DNA of 64,000 nucleotides from Alentia gelatinosa (lineage: Eukaryota; Annelida; Polychaeta; Phyllodocida; Polynoidae). Shown here piece after piece: positions 10,026 to 20,050 of this stretch (its first letter is position 1; every line of letters starts with the position of its first letter). The notes below the pieces were generated by a model. The model was given only the letters and a program-made list of their open reading frames with translations. It ran no database searches and had not been told where the DNA came from. The stretch is from positions 8,089,124 through 8,153,123 of the forward strand of contig OX465584.1 in assembly GCA_950022655.1 (NCBI GenBank), written 5' to 3'. The translations under genes were made by a program, and so were the position numbers.

Positions 10026-12903
10026 TGACCAAAACAACATTACATACATTGGTGACCTGAAAAAACACAAAGGCCTGGCAATTGCACATCTTAACATCTG
10101 GAGCTTCCGCGCCAAGTATGAGAGAATCAGACTAGAAATGAATAACACGAATATACCTATAATGACCTTTTCAGAAACCTGGCTTAGAGAAGAAGACCCC
10201 ACTAATTCATATTTGATTCCTAACTACAAAACCTGTAGACTGGATAGATTGTGGAAAAAACGCCCTGTGGATAAGAGACCAAAAAAGGGAGGGGGGATAC
10301 TTACCTTAATTAGAAACGACCTTGATTTTGATGCTAACATTTTTGACAGATTCAATACTAGTACTCAAAATATTGAGTTACAAGTTATTTTCTTTAAAAA
10401 TAAGAAATCAAAATCCCTCATACTGTTGAATACATATAGACCACCGGATGGGGACAAATCCATATTTATAAATACCCTCTTAGAAACTATTGAAGAAATA
10501 TCTTCTCCGACATATGAAACTGTGCTTATAGGGGATATGAACATAGATATTAAACAAACTCATGATCCACATGTAAATGACCTGATTAACTCTCTTGCGC
10601 TAGCTGGATTTACACAATTAATCAGGGACATTACTCGTATTGAGACTGGAACCACTATTGACTTACTATTTGCTAACTCACATGCTATAACACACTCCGG
10701 TACCCTTGATAACAACATAAGCGACCATCAGATAATTTATATCATAAGAAAGAAAACACTAGAACGAAAAAGCAAAAAAACCTTTTTTGGAAGAACCTAC
10801 AAAAAATATAACATAAAAAAGCTTGAAGACTTTGTAAAAGAGATAAACTGGATTCAATATTCTAAACTTAACACAACAAGTGCAAATTGGGACTTTATGC
10901 TCGAAAACCTTAACCGATTTTTGGACAAAAATTGCCCACTAAAAAAAATCACCACCAACGCCTCGAACGAACCATGGATGACCGGAGACCTGGCACTTGA
11001 GATAAAACAAAAAAACAAGTTACTATCAAACGCAAAACGAAGTGGTTTAGAGAAAGATAGGATTACTGCAAGGGCAGCTAGAAATAAATCTAATAGATTA
11101 ATCAAGGAAGCTAGGCAAAATTTTATAATGAACCAGGTCGAAGCCTCTGGCACTGATGCAAAACGTTTCTGGAGAGAAATCAATTCGATTATCCCTGGCA
11201 CAAAGAACAAAATTACTAATGATATACAACTGAAAAAAGCTGATGGTTCACGGGTAGATACTGATGACGTTCCTAATCACATCAACAACTTCTTCACGGG
11301 CATTGGCCCGCAACTTGCTGGCGAAAAATACACACCCTGGTACCCACATGGAAAAAAATATCCTTTGATGAATAACATTGCAGTAGAAGAGAGGGAGGTG
11401 TTAAAACTGTTAAAAGAAACGAAAACAAAAAAACCCTCTGGACATTGTCATATCAGGACTGAGGTTCTTAGAGATTTTCTTGTTCTTATCTATAAGGAAT
11501 TTACCATCTTGTGTAACCAGATTTTTTCCTCGGGTGAAATCCCTCTAAACTGGAAATCGGCTGTTGTGACACCAATATTTAAGGGGGGAAACTCTTTTGA
11601 TGTTAATAACTATAGACCAATTTCTGTTTTACAAACCCAAGACAAAATCATCGAAAAAATTATAAGTGAACGTTTTATACACCACCTTGAACAACATGAG
11701 ATACTCTCTGATAACCAGGATGGATTTAGAAGAAAGCATTCTACCCTGGACACTATTGCAAATCTTACTGACGATATTCGAAGGGAAACGAACATAGGGA
11801 ATGTCACGGCAGCCATTTTTATCGACCTTCGCAAGGCCTTTGACACCGTAGACCACTCCATCCTCCTAAAAAAACTTGAACTTTATGGAATTAGGGAAAA
11901 AAATCTACAATTACTTGAAAATTACTTAACAGAAAGGAAACAGATAACCAAAGCAAATAACATTATGTCCGTGGAGGATGGGGTGGTCTGCGGTGTCCCA
12001 CAGGGTTCTAACCTAGGCCCGACGCTTTTCTTGGCCTATGTGAATGATGTAATGAATTGTGTGAAAAATGTAAAAATTCGTCTCTATGCGGACGACACGG
12101 TGCTTTACATCCACGGAAAGAATACTGACGTGGTAAAAACTCAGTTACAACAGGCCCTTGATATTTTTTGTTTATGGTGTGATCAAAATAAATTAACAAT
12201 AAATTCAACCAAAACGAAATTAATGACATTCGGATCCCCTCAAAGATGCAAAAGACTAGGCAATCTCGATATATATATAAATGACACTAAACTACAAAAG
12301 GTAAAATCTTATAAATATCTTGGGATGATTTTGGACTCTGCCCTAACCTTCAATATCCATGTTAAGGACCTCATCCGAAGAGTAGCTTTTAGAACCTACC
12401 AATTGAACAAGATCAGACCTTTTTTGACAAAAAAAGCAGCGCTAGATGTATATAGGGCTACTGTGGCACCTTATTATGACTATGGTGACTTTATTTATAT
12501 GGGAACTGCCAACTATCTCTTGGAAAGTATCCAAAAAACACAGAACAAGAGTCTGAGGATCTGTCTGGGTGTCCACTATAGGACAAGTATTCATAACCTT
12601 CACGCTTTGGCCAAGATCCCTTATCTAAAAGACAAAAGAACTGCACACCTTTCTAATTATATGTTCATAAGAGCCCAAAAGGATAAATACAAAGATCATA
12701 GAAACCTCCCAACACGACTTCATCAGGCCCCTGTATTAAAGACTGTAACCCCTAATTGTTCAGCCTATGCAAAGAGCGTCGAATATTTCGGAGGTACTCA
12801 TTGGAATAATCTATCACCAATTGTGAGGCTGACACCTAACCTGAAAATGTTTAAACAATTAACCAAAGAAATACTACTGGAGGCTGTTCCTCAAATGGAG
12901 TAA
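10018..12903 (+). CDS. LINE ORF2: endonuclease and reverse transcriptase
   Basis: An intact 961-aa polyprotein. The N-terminal apurinic-like endonuclease shows HLNIWS (Asn26), FSETWL (Glu53), GDMNID (Asp173, Asn175) and ISDHQ (Asp236, His237), the metal-binding and catalytic set that nicks target DNA. The reverse transcriptase follows: NYRPISVL, IDLRKAFDTVDHS (Asp603), CGVPQGSNLGP (about 658-668) and YADD (690-693), with both catalytic Asp residues. Next come a KLTINSTKTKLM segment, YKYLGMILD and a C-terminal region ending in a W-N-L-P-like motif (HWNNLSPIV). No RNase H or zinc knuckle was seen. It would perform target-primed reverse transcription. Upstream is an overlapping small ORF whose stop lies inside the first codons of this one. 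Confidence 0.97.
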   Translation: MDDDQNNITYIGDLKKHKGLAIAHLNIWSFRAKYERIRLEMNNTNIPIMTFSETWLREEDPTNSYLIPNYKTCRLDRLWKKRPVDKRPKKGGGILTLIRNDLDFDANIFDRFNTSTQNIELQVIFFKNKKSKSLILLNTYRPPDGDKSIFINTLLETIEEISSPTYETVLIGDMNIDIKQTHDPHVNDLINSLALAGFTQLIRDITRIETGTTIDLLFANSHAITHSGTLDNNISDHQIIYIIRKKTLERKSKKTFFGRTYKKYNIKKLEDFVKEINWIQYSKLNTTSANWDFMLENLNRFLDKNCPLKKITTNASNEPWMTGDLALEIKQKNKLLSNAKRSGLEKDRITARAARNKSNRLIKEARQNFIMNQVEASGTDAKRFWREINSIIPGTKNKITNDIQLKKADGSRVDTDDVPNHINNFFTGIGPQLAGEKYTPWYPHGKKYPLMNNIAVEEREVLKLLKETKTKKPSGHCHIRTEVLRDFLVLIYKEFTILCNQIFSSGEIPLNWKSAVVTPIFKGGNSFDVNNYRPISVLQTQDKIIEKIISERFIHHLEQHEILSDNQDGFRRKHSTLDTIANLTDDIRRETNIGNVTAAIFIDLRKAFDTVDHSILLKKLELYGIREKNLQLLENYLTERKQITKANNIMSVEDGVVCGVPQGSNLGPTLFLAYVNDVMNCVKNVKIRLYADDTVLYIHGKNTDVVKTQLQQALDIFCLWCDQNKLTINSTKTKLMTFGSPQRCKRLGNLDIYINDTKLQKVKSYKYLGMILDSALTFNIHVKDLIRRVAFRTYQLNKIRPFLTKKAALDVYRATVAPYYDYGDFIYMGTANYLLESIQKTQNKSLRICLGVHYRTSIHNLHALAKIPYLKDKRTAHLSNYMFIRAQKDKYKDHRNLPTRLHQAPVLKTVTPNCSAYAKSVEYFGGTHWNNLSPIVRLTPNLKMFKQLTKEILLEAVPQME

Positions 12904-13317
12904 ATTAACTGAGCATAGGATGTTATAATAATGATGTTATAATGATATCTGCCCAATATGTGTCTCTATCATCTGGTATATCTCAATCTGTTCTAACCTA
13001 CATAAATACTGTAATCACGTAGGAGTAGCATTATTGTCTATTGGTATTATTATGACTGTTGTTGCTATTATTACTGCTATCAGCACTACCCTGGTGAGAG
13101 GTTTCCTGACCATTCAATACCGACCACTCAATATCAACTACTCGATTTGTATATCTATGGACTATGATCTTGGTGACTATGAAATGGAATTTTGTTTGTA
13201 CCCATATACTGGTTCACAGGCAACACGAAAACCAGCCCCCGGCTGATGTTGCCATTTATTGGTCTATTCATATCTGTTGTGAAATAATTGACTACTGTAA
13301 ACAAAAAATTATGAACC

Positions 13318-13346
13318 AATAAAAATCTTTTGAAAAAAAAAAAAAA
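13318..13346 (+). promoter_or_regulatory. LINE polyadenylation signal and A-tail
   Basis: AATAAA occurs at 13318-13323, followed ten bases later by a run of about 14 A residues that ends in the right-hand target duplication. This is the expected 3' end of an RNA-templated insertion. Confidence 0.8.
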
Positions 13347-13544
13347 TGAATCCAACGAGGAGGGGCGAGGTAGGTGGAGGGGTAGCCATAGGATGCAGGG
13401 ACTAGAGCCAGACTAATATATACCATAAATAATCAATTAAGATAATCTGGAGTGTTGTCAACACACCGCCCAGCTGTATTTCCCACTAAAGTGACCGTTT
13501 ACACGGAGTCAAATGGATTTTGGCACGGAAATAGCTGCCCCCTT

Positions 13545-13860
13545 ACCCGGGGTGCCTGCTTACCCGGGGTGCCTGCTTACACAGCGGGTCCACTTACTCA
13601 GGGTGTCCGCTTATACGGGTGGCCGCTTATACGGGGTGTCCGCTTACACGGGGTGCCGCTTACATGGAGTGTCTTCTAACAGGGGGTGTCTGCTAACACA
13701 GTGTCCGCTTACACTGGGTGCCCGCTTACACTGGGTCTCCGCTTACACTGGGTGTCCGCTTACACTGGGTGCCCGCTTACACAGGGTGCCCGCTTACACA
13801 GGGTGCCCGCTTACACTGGGTATCTGCTCACATGGGTTGTCCGCTTAAATGCGGTTCAAG
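13545..13860. repeat. short minisatellite, 17-18 bp unit
   Basis: About 17 units of the form GTGCCCGCTTACACTGG or GTGTCCGCTTACACGGG. Related single motifs occur at 15410-15618, within what looks like a MITE ending in CGGGG-type terminal repeats. The ORFs called across it (GCLLTQ-like peptides) are repeat artefacts. Confidence 0.85.
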
Positions 13861-13949
13861 TTAACACCTAATAGATGGAAATTTTCCGTTCTGAACAAAA
13901 GCGTCCGTTAACGCGGGGTGGTTGCTTAACGCGGGGTTCTCCCGTACTT

Positions 13950-14217
13950 CAGGGATGTCAGTTGGCTTCTGGGAAAAAAGTGGAAATATTTTTCCTGTCA
14001 ATTTTTCTGCCTAAGAGAGACCGGGAAATCTTGGATGATATGTCCTTGTCGGCCATGGCAGAGGGCTGAGGGTCCATGGGGAGGTCCAAATCACTGTTTT
14101 AATGGCGTAAATGAGGCTAAATCAATATTACCTTTGTTTGAAGCAAGGAAAAGGAATTACATATACTGAATGTGGAAAAGTGGATTTCCACGGAAAAGTG
14201 GAAAACTGACATCTCTG
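13950..14217. mobile_element. MITE with 6-bp target duplication, abutting a CARS1 donor
   Basis: The terminal inverted repeats are CAGGGATGTCAGTT and AACTGACATCTCTG. The direct repeat GTACTT flanks it (13944-13949 and 14218-14223). The right copy forms intron positions +3 to +8 of the CARS1 intron following exon 14226-14459. The CAGRG-type terminus recalls hAT elements, but a 6-bp duplication is unusual for them (8 bp expected); Dada or IS3EU-like families also make duplications of about this size. Confidence 0.85.
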
Positions 14218-14225
14218 GTACTTAC

Positions 14226-14459
14226 GTTGAACATGCGTTCGACGCCGATGGCTTCCCGCATGGTGTTCTCGCTGTAGTCGAGGGTGTCTTTCCAGGCGTG
14301 CAGTAAGAACATGAAGCGCAGCTGGCGAGCGCTGTGCTTCTTCAGAGCATCCTTGATGGAGATGAAGTTCTTCAGAGACTTGGACATCTTGCAGCCATCG
14401 ATATGTAAGTGACCCGTATGTAGAAAGTAGCGCACCCAGTGGTCATTGCTGAAGTAGGC
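14226..14459 (-). CDS. CARS1: cysteinyl-tRNA synthetase, KMSKS exon
   Basis: This 78-codon exon is the easiest diagnostic. It contains [20 protein letters not shown], the class I synthetase KMSKS loop that stabilises the adenylation transition state, preceded by [16 protein letters not shown] and followed by [20 protein letters not shown]. Acceptor tttttcccgcAG and donor AAC|GTAAGT are both strong and both in phase 0. On the intron side a 268-bp MITE (13950-14217) ends only eight bases from the exon, and its target duplication covers intron positions +3 to +8. The donor itself is preserved. Confidence 0.98.
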
Positions 14460-14519
14460 CTGCGGGAAAAAGAGCATCTAATTAGTATGGAGTATGAATA
14501 CTGGAGAACATGATACGAA

Positions 14520-14660
14520 ATGAACTCGACCTGAGACAAACTCGACCTGTAAAAAAGCGACCTGTAAGGAACTCGACCCGGTAGAAGAACTCGACCTGTA
14601 ACAAACTCAACCCATTAGAAGAACTCGACCCATAACGAACTCGACCCATTTAAAATCTTC
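14520..14660. repeat. short tandem repeat with distant inverted partner
   Basis: Seven or eight units of GAACTCGACCCATAA-like sequence, 15-20 bp each. The complementary motif GGGTCGAGTTCTCC recurs at 14925-14980, so the segment 14520-14980 can fold back. It probably represents the ends of a MITE. Confidence 0.65.
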
Positions 14661-14770
14661 CGAACTCAAAGTATCTTATTACAACTGTGGATAAATATAA
14701 TGAAATAGTAAGTATGTTATCTTGGCCTCAAATTTTGTCTTCTCTGGGGAGGAAAACAAACAGAAAGCCC

Positions 14771-14818
14771 TACCCTTAACCCTATCCCTAACCCTATCTC
14801 TATCCCTAACCCTAAACA
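14771..14818. repeat. interstitial telomere-like CCCTAA repeats
   Basis: About eight CCCTAA or one-off variants in a row, equal to TTAGGG on the minus strand, the ancestral animal telomere unit. It lies within the CARS1 intron between the LINE-bearing and zinc-site exons. Confidence 0.75.
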
Positions 14819-15409
14819 TAACTGTGGACTTATTTCTCAAATTTGCTGGTGTATTTGTCTAAAATCTAACTAGTCAGATCTTGCATTCTATATCAGACTG
14901 TCTTATCCATAAGTATTTGGAACGGGTCGAGTTCTCCTGACAACTAGGGGTCGAGTTTGTTTTGGGTCAAGTTCTCCACTTAAACCTGGAGTACTACATG
15001 TACAATATTGAGTGGTTTTAGATACAAGCAGTTGTAGGTGTTTTCTATGGACACTTTTTATCAGGTGAATAATACATGTTTTTTTCAAAACCTCATTTTG
15101 TCTATGTAATACTGATTTTCTCAGTGGTCATTGCCGAAAAAGGACTGTGGGTATAGAGTTTCAAATTAGAATGTAATATTTTTTCATTGCCTAATATGTC
15201 TTTGGTATATTTCAAATAACTGTTAATAATGATAGACTGGCGACAAGCGCATGGTTGGCATTACTCGTCATAGCTTATAGTCACTGCTTTATTGGCATGT
15301 GTTTCAGACATAAGTAGAATTGCATTATTGTAACATTTTTTAATTTGTCAACAGCATATAATTCCCTAGGAATACTCACACACACTCATAAAAAACACAG
15401 ATTGATCTA

Positions 15410-15618
15410 TTTTTTAGGGTGTCCGTCTGGAGTCCCCGCTTACACGGGGTTTTAGGCCTTTTCGTACTGAAATAACTGTCCGCTTACGCGAGGTGTCCGT
15501 ATACGTGAGGTGACTGATTGCGCGGGATTAAATTAAATATCTAATAGAGGGAACAATTTCCATTCCGAGCAAAAGCTTCCGCTTACGCGAGGTGTCCGTT
15601 ACCCGGGGCTCTACTGTA
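15410..15618. mobile_element. degenerate MITE with GGGGCTCTACTGTA end
   Basis: Carries GGTGTCCGCTTACGCGAGG-type motifs shared with the array at 13545-13860 and ends CCGGGGCTCTACTGTAT. This is a variant of the CGGGGTTTTACTGTA terminus also seen at 3125-3143. The boundaries are approximate. Confidence 0.55.
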
Positions 15619-16146
15619 TATGACTTTACCATAATACATCTAGATTGGGTAGAAAAATGTGAAAATAGGAAAAACGAATAAAGATAAAGATGATGATGTG
15701 ATGAGTCAAATGAGTGGGGTAATTTCAAAGCTAGAACCATGATTTCGAAGGGACAGTCAGTTAGAAAGGTTTAAATCTGATCGAGTTTTGTCAAATTATG
15801 TTTAAATGCACATTAAGACGGTATCTGTGAGACGGGGCGTATCGACACTTCTATCCCCAACGAAACTCTTTTCCAACCAGGGCCCCACACTCCGTAAGTG
15901 AGGACCGCCGGCGGAACGAAAAAATTCAACACACATTAAGACGGTAGTTGCTTGATCTCCTTCTTTTAGATGGTTGGATATAACAAGGATCTCTTCTACT
16001 ACAATATAACTAAATTGTGTGGTAACATGTTTTGTACTTGGTACGAGAAAGGTGAAGTTATAGACTTCACAATGAGGTGTTCTATATTCCATCAAGGAGG
16101 GACGAGTCACAGCGGGTTAATCAGGTAATTGTGAAGCCGGCCTCAC

Positions 16147-16275
16147 CTCGGCCTGCGCCAGCTCATTGTCGTGGTGCGGGAACTTGAGGTCGACGCCGCC
16201 CGTGTGGATGTCGAGTGACTCACCCAGGATGCTGCTCGCCATCACCGAGCACTCGATGTGCCAGCCCGGCCGGCC
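16147..16275 (-). CDS. CARS1: cysteinyl-tRNA synthetase, zinc-site exon
   Basis: This exon of 43 codons runs from a ctccccacAG acceptor to GCCGAG|GTGAGG, phase 0 at both ends. It encodes [12 protein letters not shown]..., [19 protein letters not shown] and QAE. The Cys of WHIECS and a His and the Glu of HHDNE correspond to ligands of the zinc ion that selects cysteine over serine in this enzyme family (known from the bacterial structure). The other Cys, next to the HIGH motif, is in an exon not found here. The first eight codons and the acceptor have been copied into the adjacent 122-bp minisatellite at 16250-17420. Confidence 0.98.
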
Positions 16276-17420
16276 CTGTGGGGAGAGCACAACATTTAAT
16301 AATTCTACATGATATAGTACTGCTGTAGCATGAGATTACCAGAACATGATAATTCTATACAATAAAGTACTCGATGTGCCAGCCCGGACGGCCCTGTAGA
16401 GAGAGCGCACCGAAACTTAATGATTCTACATTATAAAGTACGGCTGTAGCACGAGATTACCAGAACATGATAATTTTATACAATAAAGTGCTCGATGTGC
16501 CAGCCCGGACGGCCCTGTAGAGAGAGCGCACCGAAACTTAATGATTCTACATTATAAAGTACGGCTGTAGCACGAGATTACCAGAACATGATAATTCTAT
16601 ACAATAAAGTGCCCGATGTGCCAGCCCAGCCGGCCCTGTAGAGAGAGCGCACCGAAACTTAATAATTCTACATGATATAGTACTGCTGTAGCATGAGATT
16701 ACCAGAACATGATAATTCTATACAATAAAGTACTCGATGTGCCAGCCCGGACGGCCCTGTAGAGAGAGCGCACCGAAACTTAATGATTCTACATTATAAA
16801 GTACGGCTGTAGCACGAGATTACCAGAACATGATAATTTTATACAATAAAGTGCTCGATGTGCCAGCCCGGACGGCCCTGTAGAGAGAGCGCACCGAAAC
16901 TTAATGATTCTACATTATAAAGTACGGCTGTAGCACGAGATTACCAGAACATGATAATTCTATACAATAAAGTGCCCGATGTGCCAGCCCAGCCGGCCCT
17001 GTAGAGAGAGCGCACCGAAACTTAATAATTCTACATGATATAGTACTGCTGTAGCATGAGATTACCAGAACATGATAATTCTATACAATAGAGTACTGAT
17101 GTGCCAGCCCGGCCGGCCCTGTGGAGAGAGCGCACCGAAACTTAATAATTCTACATTATAAAATACTGCTGTAGCATGAGATTACCAGAACATGATAATT
17201 CTATACAATAAAGTGCTCGATGTGCCAGCCCGCCGGCCCTGTGGAGAGAGCACAACATTTAATAATTCTACATGATAAAGTTCTGCTGTAGCATGAGATT
17301 ACTAGAACATGATGATTCTATACAATAAAGTGCTCGATGTGCCAGCCCGGCCGGCCCTGTAGAGAGAGAGTAGTGAAACTTGATAATTCTACATGATAAA
17401 GTACTGCTAGAGCATGAGAT
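16250..17420 (-). repeat. 122-bp minisatellite carrying a CARS1 splice acceptor
   Basis: About ten units of roughly 122 bp. On the minus strand each has a pyrimidine tract, CTACAG or CCACAG, and then codons for GRPGWHIE, copied from the start of the true CARS1 exon (16147-16275). After that each diverges into an AT-rich segment with an in-frame TAG. The seed is the genuine exon edge at 16275. A three-unit block of about 366 bp is itself duplicated almost exactly (about 16350-16715 and 16716-17080), a higher-order structure pointing to recent unequal exchange or slippage. Confidence 0.93.
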
Positions 17421-18235
17421 TACCAGGCCCTGTAGAGAAAGGGCAGCGTAACTTAACAGATCTATATAATAACATACTACCGTAGAATAAGATTACCAAA
17501 ACCTAACAGATCTATATAATAAAGTTCTGAGGTAGAGTGAGCACAGCGTAACTTCACAGATCCACATGATAAAGAACTGCTATAAAGTGAGCACACCAAA
17601 ACTTAACAGATCTATATGATAAGATACTGACGTAGAGTGAGCGCAAAATAACTTAACAGATCCACATGATAAAGAACTGCCATAGACTAAGCGCACCGAA
17701 ACTTAATAATTCTACATAATAGAGTACTGCTGTAGCACGAGATTACCAGAACATGATAGTTCTATATAATAAAGTACTCGATGTGCCAGCTTGGAAAGCC
17801 CTGCAGAGTGAGCGCAACATAACTGAGCAGATCTACATGATAAGGTACTGACGTAGAGTGAGCGCAGAGTAACTTAACAGATCTATATGATAAAGTATTA
17901 TCATAGCACACGATTACCAAAATTTATCAGATCTACATGATAAAGTACTGCTGTAGCTTGAGATTACCATAGCATGATAATTCTATACAATAAAGTACTG
18001 CCGTAGCTGTGGTGACCGAAATATAATAGTTCTATATAATAAAGTACTGTTGTAGCATGACATTACCAAAACATGATAATTCTACATAAAAGAGTATTGC
18101 CATAGCATGAGAAATTCTATACGATAAAGTACTGCCATGGTATGAGATTACCAAAACATAATAATTCTATATAAAGAAGTACTGCCGTAGCATGAGATTA
18201 CCAAAACATGATAGTTCTATATGATTATAGTGAGT
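17421..18235. repeat. degenerate extension of the 122-bp array
   Basis: Shorter, diverged fragments of the same AT-rich unit half recur, such as GTAGCATGAGATTACCA and ATAATTCTATATAATAAAGT. One more recognisable copy of the splice-acceptor half lies near 17779-17815. This looks like an older part of the array that lost most of the exon-derived half. Confidence 0.75.
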
Positions 18236-18379
18236 ATGATGGAGGTTGTCACAAATTTATACCAAAAATCATACCAAAATATATCATAACAAAAAGAATA
18301 TTATAACAAAAAAAATTACAACAGAGATAGCTTAGTTGTTTTGGCAGAGAGAAGACATGAGAGTAGTTTGTGGGCTCAC

Positions 18380-18492
18380 CTTGCCCCAGGGCGAGTCCCA
18401 GGCGGGCTCCCCGGGTTTGGACGCCTTCCAGAGAGCGAAGTCATTGTCACTGCGCTTCTCCTTGAGCCTGTCCTCAGAAACACTCAGATCTC
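18380..18492 (-). CDS. CARS1: cysteinyl-tRNA synthetase, catalytic-domain exon
   Basis: The acceptor is actttgcAG (phase 1) and the donor GGCAAG|GTGAGC (phase 0). With the carried G it reads [18 protein letters not shown], then [20 protein letters not shown]. It leads directly into [10 protein letters not shown] of the next exon. FALWK and the W.SPWGKGRPGW junction are hallmarks of the cysteinyl-tRNA synthetase core. The minisatellite-derived repeats of the preceding intron stop about 150 bp before this donor. Confidence 0.97.
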
Positions 18493-19563
18493 CTGCAAAG
18501 TACGCAGAAAGCCAGGTTAGATTCAGTACACTTTTCTTGACAAGAATGATAATTTCAAAATATAGGGCATATAGGGCAAAATTGCAAAATATTGGTAAAA
18601 ATAGGGCAAGCTCAAAAATATGGGGAAATATGGGGCCAGTGGCAGCACTGAAATCACAATGAAAATAAAAAGAATTTTAAAGCCATTGTGGAATCTGTAA
18701 TCTAATAAACTGTCCTTTCCATGTTTTAAGTGTTATGTCACGGAAAATGGAAGACTTCATACCCCAAGTTATAGGCTGAAATCTAGTAAAATACAAGCCT
18801 AGTATGTTTTAAGAATTACCACAGTGAAATTGTAAGACTTTAGACTATTCTTGTTCATATTCATATGTTTCCCCTAGTTCGATGGCGTTTTAATATGTAC
18901 AGTATGTGTAGTATATAACCAAAAACAGCATGCTTGCTGTAGAGACTCGTACCTATGACCGTCATATCGAATAGATTGATCTATGTAGTCCTAATAACAT
19001 TGTACATCGATAGAGAAATAAAAACTGCAATAAAAAAATCTTTTTTTTATTGAATCATTTGTACTCCATTTACAATCGTTCTTCCATACAAAAGTAGGAT
19101 ATCCAACAGTAAACTGTTGGTACCCTCATTCAAAGAGTGTACATATATAATCCAGTTGATGATGTTACATACAGATGAGAAATAAACTGGCGAAAACAAC
19201 AATGTTTGGTGTTGTGTGTATGGTTAATAACATGCAGTCATTGGGTCAACATTACGGCATTTTTTATCACTTATCACGCGACTACTGCCAGATTTTCACT
19301 AAGGTTTCTAACCTGAAAGTGCCTTTCATCAAGCAGGTAGTGGCAGCTTGTGAGTCTTCTGATAAATTGTTCCAAAGGTTCAAACCCACATAGATGGGAG
19401 ATTTATGAAACTTTTCCGTTTTGGGGAAAGGGATACACAAATTATGCTTAGCAGATGTCCTCATCTTTCTAGCTTCCTTCTTCTTTCCAAGGGCATTAAT
19501 ATAAGCTTCTGATGATACCCATCAAAAGCATGAGAATAGATACATAAGATAAACTGTCCTTAC

Positions 19564-19685
19564 CTTCGCCCTCGTTGAGGGCTGACTTGTCGCCGAACGC
19601 CTCTGGGACGAGTTTGGCGTAGAAGTGGTTGGGTGTGCTGCTAAACTTCATCGTATCAAAGTACACCGACTGGTTGGCCTCGTAT
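19564..19685 (-). CDS. CARS1: cysteinyl-tRNA synthetase, catalytic-domain exon
   Basis: This exon opens after gtttggcAG in phase 2 and closes at GGCGAAG|GTAAGG in phase 1. Combined with the GC carried from the previous exon it encodes [17 protein letters not shown]..., [20 protein letters not shown]. The NG-aromatic-AY..SVYFD and KLVPEA.GD...L.EGEGDLS stretches are characteristic of eukaryotic cytosolic cysteinyl-tRNA synthetase. Joined to its neighbours it gives an uninterrupted protein. Confidence 0.96.
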
Positions 19686-19902
19686 CTGCCAAACATAACT
19701 GGGGCATTAATTCCAAATTTCTAGGACCAGGAATGTCTGGGCTCTGCTTTCCAGACCTGTTTATCTCTGGTCTTCTAAATTTCTTCTTTTATCTTTTCGC
19801 ATTAAGCAACTTTAATGTAAACATCCCCATCAAAAGCAGATGTGGGATGGGGCAATTCGGACCAGAACAGAGTATAGTCGTGGGAAAACAATAAGCGACA
19901 CA

Positions 19903-20050
19903 GTACTTATATCCTACAATTTACAGTGGCGCCACCAAGCGATTTTCAAACATTGTCAATTATCAGTCAAATCGTGTTCTTTGCGATTCATTCTAATTCT
20001 AAATGAGTAAATCCAATGTTTTGTACAGTTTATCCAATCTTAATAGGTAA
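19903..20050. mobile_element. MITE fragment, TTAA class, in a CARS1 intron
   Basis: The reverse complement of the right end of the family: CCTACAATTTACAGTGGCGC followed by CACCAAGCGATTTT, down to TCTTAATAGGTAA. Confidence 0.65.

Larger units (their letters stand above)
7421..13345 (+). mobile_element. full-length non-LTR retrotransposon with NADAR-containing ORF1
   Basis: This element of about 5.9 kb is flanked by the direct repeat ATGAAT (7415-7420 and 13346-13351), read as a short target-site duplication. It has a GC-rich 5' leader, ORF1 (7553-9046), a 970-bp spacer, ORF2 (10018-12903), an AATAAA at 13318-13323 and an A-tract of about 14. The endonuclease/reverse transcriptase type puts it in the broad CR1/Jockey group (CR1, L2, Daphne and similar clades); I cannot place it more exactly. 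Both ORFs are undamaged, so it is young. It sits antisense in a CARS1 intron, and its flanks resemble another repeat seen near 2070-2150. The first base is inferred from the duplication; real 5' ends of such elements vary. Confidence 0.9.

Noticed and set aside
16250..17420. CRISPR-like array
   Set aside because: Units are contiguous 122-bp minisatellite repeats in an animal intron, without repeat-spacer alternation.
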